64,000 bases of DNA, taken from positions 89,543 through 153,542 of the forward strand of contig JBCBDU010000002.1 of the NCBI GenBank assembly GCA_038529355.1. Direction: 5' to 3'. Origin of the DNA: CALBPI01 sp038529355. GTDB lineage: Bacteria > Pseudomonadota > Gammaproteobacteria > Steroidobacterales > Woeseiaceae. The translations under genes and the position numbers were made by a program. This document shows positions 17,709-24,622 of this stretch, piece after piece; position 1 is the first letter of the stretch, and the number at the start of each line of letters is the position of its first letter. The notes beneath the pieces are model-generated. The model saw only the letters and a list, made by a program, of their open reading frames with translations, did not search any database and was not told where the DNA came from.

Positions 17709-18191
17709 ATGCACGACGAAATCACCCAGACCATTCGATTAAAGCGACGCTCGAAAGTCGACACCAATGTCGTTGGCGGCACCGTTTGGAATGAACCTGT
17801 GGAAGACACAGAACTCGAGCTGGTCTCAACGAGGATGTTGGAAGTCATGATCGACGAGGACGAGGCAATGATGCGACGGCAGCTGCAGCGCCTGGAGCAT
17901 GCCGATGACGGCGTACTCGCTCACAACCCCGCCAACAAGACGCTGGAGATCGTTCCGCGCGATGACGTACGGACAGCGCTTGCGACCAACGGGGCAACGC
18001 CCGCTGCCGCCGACCGGCTAGCAACACAGCCTTCACAGAACGACCCAACATCCGTTGAGCTGTCGCTGGTGTCGACGGCAATGGTCAAGGTGATGATCGA
18101 AAAACCCGAGCTGTCACCGAAAGAGGTCGAGTTCGAGCTTGAGTTGCTCGAAGACGCGGCTGGTGGCTTCGATCCCTACAACAGCGCCTGA
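17709..18191 (+). CDS. Acidic 160-aa protein with an internal duplicated motif
   Basis: I choose ATG 17709; the frame is open upstream over the M20 gene, but only this part has protein-like composition. No signal peptide or transmembrane segment is present. Two copies of a 40-45 residue unit are visible: ELELVSTRMLEVMIDEDEAM followed by RRQLQRLEHADDGVLAHNP, and VELSLVSTAMVKVMIEKPEL followed by VEFELELLEDAAGGFDPYN. They are joined by an Ala/Thr-rich linker. Each unit looks like two amphipathic helices ending in an acidic turn. The family and function are not recognised. It is convergent with the lipoprotein gene at 18294. Confidence 0.6.
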   Translation: MHDEITQTIRLKRRSKVDTNVVGGTVWNEPVEDTELELVSTRMLEVMIDEDEAMMRRQLQRLEHADDGVLAHNPANKTLEIVPRDDVRTALATNGATPAAADRLATQPSQNDPTSVELSLVSTAMVKVMIEKPELSPKEVEFELELLEDAAGGFDPYNSA

Positions 18192-18293
18192 CGCTGTCGG
18201 GTTGCGCGCCGTTTCGCACCGAATCAAGCGCTGCGCGACCGGCAAAAATCGCTTACTGTCACCACACGCGACAAGAAGGCGCGAGAACGCTAG

Positions 18294-18821
18294 CTAGTGA
18301 ATCCACTCATCGACCAGCAGTTCCGCCTGACCAGCTTCCAACTTCACCTCAACCTTGACTTCTTCCTGGTCGCCATCGCTGCCGAAAAACTCATAGACAA
18401 TCACACCATCACCTTGATCGCTCTCAATGATCCTGCGCGTGGTCCATGCCGGCTTTGCGCTCAGTAGCGCATCAGCAACTGTCTCAGGCACTGTGCCCAT
18501 TTCAATATCGCGCTGCGTTTCAACGACAGTCCATTGACCGTCGATCATCGTCATGTCGAGCTCTAGCTCACTGCCATCCGGCAAGGTGCCGCCAACATCG
18601 TAGTACTCGTTGCCATCGCGCGTTTCATATTCGACTTCGCTGACTTCAAGCTCGGGTTGCGCGGCTTTCGCAACCGCCAGCACCTCAGCGGGCACGCCAT
18701 CGATCGATGTCGATTGCTTACCCGATGCAGCAACGGTATGCCCCGTCTGCGGCGACGGTTTGCAACCGGAGAGACCAAAAACCAGCACAACAAAGGCCAG
18801 CGTCGTTGTTAGCGTTCTCAT
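18294..18821 (-). CDS. PepSY-like lipoprotein
   Basis: It starts at ATG 18821, preceded by an excellent ribosome site (AGGAGT, seven-base region). The longer open frame to 18923 is rejected. The signal MRTLTTTLAFVVLVFGLSGC ends in the lipobox LSGC. Residues 40-175 contain two related alpha-beta units (VPAEVLAVAKAAQPELEVSE then YETRDGNEYYDVGG; VPETVADALLSAKPAWTTRR then DQGDGVIVYEFFG), the pattern of PepSY/YpeB-like domains. Related periplasmic lipoproteins are often protease-inhibitory or stress-linked, but no partner gene is adjacent. The function remains open. Confidence 0.75.
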   Translation of the reverse strand: MRTLTTTLAFVVLVFGLSGCKPSPQTGHTVAASGKQSTSIDGVPAEVLAVAKAAQPELEVSEVEYETRDGNEYYDVGGTLPDGSELELDMTMIDGQWTVVETQRDIEMGTVPETVADALLSAKPAWTTRRIIESDQGDGVIVYEFFGSDGDQEEVKVEVKLEAGQAELLVDEWIH

Positions 18822-19094
18822 CGTAACTCCTACCGTGAATCTCGAGTACAAACCTGCGAAAAAACCACGCAGGTTCAAAAGCAACAGATCTTGTCGCGCT
18901 TTTGTACCAATCAATGCAGTCAATATCCTCCGCGAACCGGCTTTGCTTGTCTAGCAATCGCTGCCGCGCTCGCCGCTCGCGACGCTTGCCGATGCATGCG
19001 AGAACTGGCTTTTTTGCTATGATCGAAACCGGCAGTCGCTTCATTTTCCGGGAAACTCATTCGGGGCAGACGACAGCGAGGCAACAGTTACACA

Positions 19095-20135
19095 ATGACG
19101 GTCTCCAAAACTACATCCAGAGATATCGCAGAGCGCGCCGGTGTTTCACAAGCGACCGTATCGCGAGCTTTGCGCGACAGCCCGTTGGTGCGTCCGGAGC
19201 TGCGGGAGCGCATCCGTGAGATTGCGCGGGAGCTGAACTATCGCGTCGACCGCAGTGCAGCCGGATTGCGTAGCCGGCAAAGCCGCACGCTTGCGCTATT
19301 GATCTTCGAGGATCCCACATCGGACGATTCACAAATCAATCCGTTCTTCCTGTTGATGCTGGGCAAGATTACACGCGCCGCCGCCGCAAAAGGTTATGAT
19401 TTACTCGTCTCCTTCCAGCAATTGAGCGAAGATTGGCACCTGCGTTATGAGGCAACGAACCGCGCCGACGGCATTATCTTGCTGGGCTACGGGGACTACG
19501 TAACATACGGTGAGCGCTTGCGGGCGCTCGATGCTGCCGGCGCGCACTACGTCATTTGGGGGCCCACCATTGATGACCAACCAGGTCACTCGGTCGGTTG
19601 CGACAATCACTTCGGCACGCGTATCGTCACCGAGCACCTGATCCGCACCGGGCGCCAACGCATTGCGTTCATCGGCGAATCATCCGAGCACTATCCGGAA
19701 TTCAAGCTGCGGCATGATGGCTACCGCGATGCATTAGCCGCCGCGGATCTCGTCGCCGACCCGCAATTGCAATGCGACGCAGAAACGCGTGAAGCATCCG
19801 GATTCGCGGCGGCCCAAACACTGCTCGCGAATGGCAAGGCTTTTGATGGCGTAGTCGCTGCCAGCGATTTGATCGCGATTGGCGCGATCAAAGCGCTTCG
19901 TCAGGCAGGTTTGCGTGTACCCGAAGATGTCGGCGTGGTTGGTTTCGATGACATTCCGGCGGCATCGTATGTAACGCCATCGCTGACCACGGTCCACCAG
20001 GACACCGATCTTGCCGGCGCACTGCTGGTTGAGCGCGTTCTGCAACTCATTGATGGCGAGCAAGTCGCGTCCAACCTGGTGAAACCGTCGCTGGTTGTGC
20101 GCGAGTCCTGCGGTGCTAACGCTGCCGACGCATGA
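19095..20135 (+). CDS. LacI-family transcriptional regulator of the alpha-glucan locus
   Basis: A protein of 346 residues with an N-terminal LacI helix-turn-helix (TSRDIAERAGVSQATVSRAL, residues 7-26), the hinge helix (RSAAGLRSRQSRTLALL) and a periplasmic-binding-like effector domain (GIILLGYGD, VGCDNHFGTRIVTEHLI, GVVAASDLIAIGAIKAL, DVGVVGFDDIPAAS). It has the family's usual length. It sits at the edge of a maltodextrin-type locus, and paired ATACGTAT-centred palindromes, a LacI-type operator shape, lie before two promoters of that locus. Derepression by maltose or maltodextrin is the natural inference. Its 3' end overlaps the convergent GH13 gene by 20 bases. Confidence 0.9.
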   Translation: MTVSKTTSRDIAERAGVSQATVSRALRDSPLVRPELRERIREIARELNYRVDRSAAGLRSRQSRTLALLIFEDPTSDDSQINPFFLLMLGKITRAAAAKGYDLLVSFQQLSEDWHLRYEATNRADGIILLGYGDYVTYGERLRALDAAGAHYVIWGPTIDDQPGHSVGCDNHFGTRIVTEHLIRTGRQRIAFIGESSEHYPEFKLRHDGYRDALAAADLVADPQLQCDAETREASGFAAAQTLLANGKAFDGVVAASDLIAIGAIKALRQAGLRVPEDVGVVGFDDIPAASYVTPSLTTVHQDTDLAGALLVERVLQLIDGEQVASNLVKPSLVVRESCGANAADA

Positions 20136-21540
20136 CACGAAACGCCCACGGCGCCAATGACATCGACGCAGCGTCGTTCACATCGATGCTGTCACCGCTA
20201 AACACATCGGCATAATCGCCGGGATACGGCGCGTCTGAAAACGTGATCGTCTGAGCGGTCGGCGAAAAATTGAACACAGCAAGTAGCGTCGAATCACCTT
20301 TGCTGCGTACAAAACTCAGCACTTCACGGGGTGCTGAATTAGTGACCGGAATCATGCGCGCGCCGTGCACACCATTCCACAACGCAGCCTCGGCGCGTTT
20401 GAGCGCAAACAACTGCGCATAGAGATCCCCGATAGGATGCGGTTGCCAGCGGATAGGATCGCGCTCAAAGAATTCAAGCCGCTTCGGATTACCCGCTTCT
20501 TGCCCGTTGTAGATTAACGGCATGCCTTCGCCAACTACCGACAGCGCAATAGCGGCGGGCAATGCATCACCGAAAGCTTCGAATTGCGTGCCCTCCCAAC
20601 TGTTTTTGTCGTGGTTGCTAACGAATGTCATTCGCAGCGCATCGTGGGGCCAGGCGCTTTCGTTGGCTGAGTAGTAGCCGAACAGTGCGCCGGTGTCTTC
20701 CTTGCCTTGCGCTACATCGTGCACTGCGTTGTACCAAGACCAGGCGTAACTGGCATCGAACGCGCGCGCATGCAAATCACGCGACTCCCATTCGGCCAAC
20801 ATGAACACCGGTTTGATGGCATCAAGCTCGCGACGTACCGATTCCCAGAAATCGATAGGCACATAGCCGGCAACGTCACAACGAAAGCCGTCGATATCGA
20901 ATTCGCGCACCCAGTAGGCCATCGCGTCACGCATGTACACGCGCAGCGCCGGCTGATCAAAGTTCAGATCAATGATGTCGGACCAGTCCCACCACGGTGT
21001 CGGCATGAAACTACCGTCCCAGCGCCGCTCGTACCAATCCGGATGCTTTGCCGCTAGCGAGTTGTCCCAGGCTGTGTGATTCGCGACCCAATCGAAGATC
21101 ACGTACAGACCCAGGTCGTGCGCCGCCGCAATAAACTGTCTCAGATCTTCTTCGCTGCCGAACTCGGGATTGACCGAATAGTAGTCTTTGACCGAATACG
21201 GGCTGCCGAGCGTACCCTTGCGATTTTGCTCGCCGATTTCATGGATCGGCATCAACCAGATGATTCTCGCGCCAAGTTTCGCAATGCGCGGCAGCTCCTG
21301 GCGCGCCGCGTCGAATGTTCCGGCCTCGGTGAACTGCCGCAGATTCAGCTGGTAAATGGCAGCATCGCGTGTCCACTCCGGGTGTGTCAACTGCATATAC
21401 GGCTGAGGCGCCATGTCCTTCAGCGGCACAGCCGCGCTGACGGCATCCGAACTGGCGACCGGAGTCAAAGTCTGTGCGCAACCCATCAACAGTGTCGCGA
21501 GCAGGGCTGGTAGTGAGAAACATGCGCTCTTTGCAGACAT
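20116..21540 (-). CDS. GH13 alpha-amylase-family lipoprotein
   Basis: A 474-residue retaining alpha-glucan hydrolase anchored as a lipoprotein (SLPALLATLLMGC lipobox). GH13 conserved regions are seen in order: FDWVANHTAWDN (region I), DGFRCDVAGYVP (region II, nucleophile Asp after Cys), MLAEWESRD (region III, acid/base Glu) and FVSNHDKNSWEG (region IV). A beta-sandwich C-terminal domain follows. It is the last gene of the run halogenase-halogenase-GH13, with 29 bases separating it from the upstream gene. Outer-membrane or periplasmic cleavage of malto-oligosaccharides is the probable job. The exact linkage preference cannot be read from the sequence. Confidence 0.88.
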   Translation of the reverse strand: MSAKSACFSLPALLATLLMGCAQTLTPVASSDAVSAAVPLKDMAPQPYMQLTHPEWTRDAAIYQLNLRQFTEAGTFDAARQELPRIAKLGARIIWLMPIHEIGEQNRKGTLGSPYSVKDYYSVNPEFGSEEDLRQFIAAAHDLGLYVIFDWVANHTAWDNSLAAKHPDWYERRWDGSFMPTPWWDWSDIIDLNFDQPALRVYMRDAMAYWVREFDIDGFRCDVAGYVPIDFWESVRRELDAIKPVFMLAEWESRDLHARAFDASYAWSWYNAVHDVAQGKEDTGALFGYYSANESAWPHDALRMTFVSNHDKNSWEGTQFEAFGDALPAAIALSVVGEGMPLIYNGQEAGNPKRLEFFERDPIRWQPHPIGDLYAQLFALKRAEAALWNGVHGARMIPVTNSAPREVLSFVRSKGDSTLLAVFNFSPTAQTITFSDAPYPGDYADVFSGDSIDVNDAASMSLAPWAFRVMRRQR

Positions 21541-21569
21541 AGGAAACTCTCCACAATCAAACAGGATAT

Positions 21570-23048
21570 TTATGACAACGCAGTCAGCGCATCGGCGTGA
21601 GGTTCAAAATTCATAGCACAACCGCTCATGAACGTTTGCAAGCGCTGGTCTTCGAACAGATCGCCGCGCCCAGGCTGATTGTCAGCCAAACCGGGAAACG
21701 CCCGATAGCCGGCGAGCAGGCAATGCCAGGAAAGCGTGCCGAAATGCGATGTCGCGTAGTGTTGCTCGACAACGGGGGAGATATCTTCGCGCTGAAACCA
21801 GGCATGCAAAACATCCTGCAGCGCTGGCGATACCAGGCTGTCCTCTCTGACACGCCGCCAGTAATCCGTATCAGTGCGCGTATTTAGTTTGTAGTGCGCA
21901 ACGATGTAGTCGCGCACGCCGTTGAAGCGTGTGCGCATTTCTTCGTTGAATGCATCCTGCGATGTCGCTGACCAGTCATCATGCTGAACCGTTTGCATAA
22001 ACCGCTCGATGGTAACTTGCACCAGCAATAGCGCGGTCGCCTCGAGCGGCTCGAGAAAACCTTGTGCCAACCCGAGCGCCAGACAATTGCGGTGCCAGTG
22101 TTTGGCAACCTGCCCAACGCGCATGTTCAGATGTTTCGCCGACGCATCATGGACGCCGGCGACGTCGCGTAACGCTTGCTCGGCTTCGTCCGCCGACACA
22201 CAGTCGCTGCTGTAGACGTAGCCGAACCCGGTACGGTGCGTTAACGGAATCTGCCAACACCACCCATGTGGCATCGCAAGCGCCACCGTCTCGCAGGCAA
22301 CCGGCTGCGTGGTTGGGCCGGGCAGCGCGACGGCGGCATCGTTGTGCAAACTGTCCGCGAAGCTCAGGAATTCCACACCCAGCGTCTTTTGCAGCAGAAC
22401 ACCGGCAAAGCCCGTGCAATCGACAAAGAAGTCTGCCTCGAGCACTTCACCGGATGAGGTGACCAACGATGCCAGTTCACCGGTCGGATGTTGCACGACG
22501 CGTTCGATGGTGGCTTGCACATGCTCCACACCACGCGCAGTGGCGGTCGACGCGAGGAATGCGCCAAGCTTACCTGCGTCAAAGTGATAGCCGTACTCGA
22601 TCTGGAACGGAAAGTGCGCCGGCGCGATCGGTGCCAGCGATTGGCGTGCCAGCTGACCGTTGAGAAAGAAATCATCGGGCAACGTGTGCACATCCAAGCC
22701 CAGACGACGCGTTCGGCAGTTTGTAAAAAACGCACGATGCGCAAACGTATCGGGCTGAGAAAAAAACGGATGTCGGTAGTTGTCGTTGCCTGTCCACTGG
22801 TCGAAACGGATGCCCGTCTTGTAGGTGGCATGGCATGCCGGCATCCAGTCGCGTTCGGGCACATCGATCAGCTCGAAGAATCGCCGCAGCGTTGGCGTCG
22901 AACCTTCGCCAACACCGACCGTGCCAATCTGCGCGGATTCAACCAGTGTGATGACAACGTCTTCCGCCCACTGTTTGACGAACAAATTCGCCGCCATCCA
23001 GCCAGCGGTGCCGCCGCCAACAATGATGATCCTGCGCGGTGCGCTCAT
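21570..23048 (-). CDS. Flavin-dependent tryptophan-halogenase-family protein (copy 2)
   Basis: A protein of 492 residues. The FAD-binding GGGTAGW is at residues 11-17, the chloride/FAD loop VGVGEGSTP at about 44-52, the catalytic-type lysine is Lys77 (ATYKTGIRF), the halogenase signature WxWxIP is present as GWCWQIP, and GFLEPLEATAL carries the usual Glu. All elements of a functional FADH2-dependent halogenase of the PrnA/RebH family therefore appear present. A flavin reductase is not encoded nearby. The start overlaps the stop of the upstream halogenase (TCAT, 23045-23048). Such genes recur beside maltose-type TonB receptors in Xanthomonadales, Caulobacter and Alteromonadales, where the substrate is unknown. 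Confidence 0.88.
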   Translation of the reverse strand: MSAPRRIIIVGGGTAGWMAANLFVKQWAEDVVITLVESAQIGTVGVGEGSTPTLRRFFELIDVPERDWMPACHATYKTGIRFDQWTGNDNYRHPFFSQPDTFAHRAFFTNCRTRRLGLDVHTLPDDFFLNGQLARQSLAPIAPAHFPFQIEYGYHFDAGKLGAFLASTATARGVEHVQATIERVVQHPTGELASLVTSSGEVLEADFFVDCTGFAGVLLQKTLGVEFLSFADSLHNDAAVALPGPTTQPVACETVALAMPHGWCWQIPLTHRTGFGYVYSSDCVSADEAEQALRDVAGVHDASAKHLNMRVGQVAKHWHRNCLALGLAQGFLEPLEATALLLVQVTIERFMQTVQHDDWSATSQDAFNEEMRTRFNGVRDYIVAHYKLNTRTDTDYWRRVREDSLVSPALQDVLHAWFQREDISPVVEQHYATSHFGTLSWHCLLAGYRAFPGLADNQPGRGDLFEDQRLQTFMSGCAMNFEPHADALTALS

Positions 23049-24538
23049 GCCGATCTGGCAAACATTTTCAGAAACTGATCGTGACTTGGCATTTGCGCCA
23101 ATGGTTCTCTCTTGGTCGCCGCCATTTTGTCCAGTTTGTCGTGCAATTGTTCGTGCGACAGTGCTCCGGCGAGCGGATGGAAGTCGCGGGGTTCAACGCC
23201 CTGGCCCACCAGCACCTGCAACCACGATGGTTCCAGGAAAATATCGTACTGATCGTGCATGAGTCTGCCGTCAGCCCGGAACAGATCGATCTTCTGTTGC
23301 AATCGCTCCGGGATATCCATGGCACGCAAGTCGCGCCAAAACTGAGTGTCGCTGCGATCGTTGCGGTGATAGTGCAGGATCAGGAAGTCACGAATGTGTT
23401 CCCATTCTATTTTCGACTGACGGTTGTATTCATCCATCAGGGCGTCGGTCACGCCATCGTGCGGGAACAAGTGCAGCAACCGTACCAACGCTGACTGGAT
23501 CAAATAGATGCTGGTGGACTCCAGCGGCTCAAGAAAGCCGCTCGACAAACCTACCGCCACCACATTGCGGTGCCACTGCTTGCGTGTCCTGCCGGTCTTG
23601 AACGGAATAATTCTCGGCTCACCGACAGCGGCAGAATCGAGATTGCCAAGCAGCGTCGCGGCAGCTTCATCGTCGCTGAGAAACCGGTCGCAATAGACTA
23701 ATCCGTTACCGTTGCGATGCTGCAACGGGATACGCCATTGCCAACCCGCACCATGTGCGATTGAACGCGTGAAAGGCACGGTCGTTTCGAAACGTTCCGA
23801 TGGCACAGCCATTGCGCGGTTGCATGGCAACCAGTGACTCCAGTCTTCAAAGCCGGTACCCAACGTCTTGCTAATGAGCAAACCGCGGCCACCGGAGCAG
23901 TCGATAAACAAATCGCCGCTGATGCGCGCACCGCTTTGCAGAACCAGCTCAGTCACGTGACCGCTCTCGGCATGCACATTAACCTGTTCGATCAGCCCTT
24001 CCGTGCGCACGACTCCTCGTTGTTCGCTGTAACGTCGAAGGTACTGACCGTACAGCGCCGAATCGAAGTGGTAGGCGTACGGCAGCTCCCATGTCGCATC
24101 GCTGACTTTCATCTTCGCGAATTTGTTGTCGATGCAGGCGAGATAGTTGAAGTCGTAGTCCCACAGATCCGTCTCGTGGCCTGACAATCGCGCGCGCGTC
24201 CAGAAGTGGTGGAAGTGGCAAAACGCCTGGCTGCGCCCTGGCGCACCAAACGTGTGATAGTACTGCTCGCCCTGCTTGCGCCAGTTCTCGAACCGGATGG
24301 CCAGTTTGATCGTCGCGCGCGTTTCGCGGATGAATTCGGCCTCGTCAATACCGAGCACCTGATTGATATGCTGAATCGGCGGAATCGTCGCCTCACCAAC
24401 ACCGACGATGCCGATATGTTCGGACTCCACCAACTCAATGCTGACCTGCTCTGCCAGCACTTTGCGCAACAACGCAGCGCTCATCCAGCCAGCCGTGCCG
24501 CCCCCGACAATGACCACTTTGCGAATCTGTTGTGACAT
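23045..24538 (-). CDS. Flavin-dependent tryptophan-halogenase-family protein (copy 1)
   Basis: A protein of 497 residues, paralogous to but clearly diverged from the next gene. GGGTAGW is at residues 12-18, VGVGEATIP follows at about 46-54, the catalytic lysine is Lys78 (ATIKLAIRFENW), the signature GWQWRIP is intact, and SGFLEPLESTSI holds the conserved Glu. It lies downstream of the TonB receptor gene, from which it is separated by an intrinsic terminator, and has no obvious promoter of its own. Expression is therefore probably by partial read-through. The halogenation substrate is unknown; a cofactor-dependent role linked to carbohydrate uptake is only inference. Confidence 0.88.
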   Translation of the reverse strand: MSQQIRKVVIVGGGTAGWMSAALLRKVLAEQVSIELVESEHIGIVGVGEATIPPIQHINQVLGIDEAEFIRETRATIKLAIRFENWRKQGEQYYHTFGAPGRSQAFCHFHHFWTRARLSGHETDLWDYDFNYLACIDNKFAKMKVSDATWELPYAYHFDSALYGQYLRRYSEQRGVVRTEGLIEQVNVHAESGHVTELVLQSGARISGDLFIDCSGGRGLLISKTLGTGFEDWSHWLPCNRAMAVPSERFETTVPFTRSIAHGAGWQWRIPLQHRNGNGLVYCDRFLSDDEAAATLLGNLDSAAVGEPRIIPFKTGRTRKQWHRNVVAVGLSSGFLEPLESTSIYLIQSALVRLLHLFPHDGVTDALMDEYNRQSKIEWEHIRDFLILHYHRNDRSDTQFWRDLRAMDIPERLQQKIDLFRADGRLMHDQYDIFLEPSWLQVLVGQGVEPRDFHPLAGALSHEQLHDKLDKMAATKREPLAQMPSHDQFLKMFARSA

Positions 24539-24563
24539 ACGCTGTGCCCTGCACCGTTCAGAT

Positions 24564-24600
24564 AAAAAAAGCCCCGCCTGCCAACCAGCGGACGGGGCTT
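24564..24600 (-). terminator. Intrinsic terminator after the maltodextrin TonB receptor gene
   Basis: Read on the minus strand, an AAGCCCCG arm (24593-24600) pairs with CGGGGCTT (24569-24576) and is followed by seven T (24564-24570). It lies between the receptor stop (24623) and the halogenase start (24538), so it should lower transcription of the halogenase-GH13 part relative to the receptor. Confidence 0.9.
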
Positions 24601-24622
24601 AACACTACCAGCGGGGGGCTGG

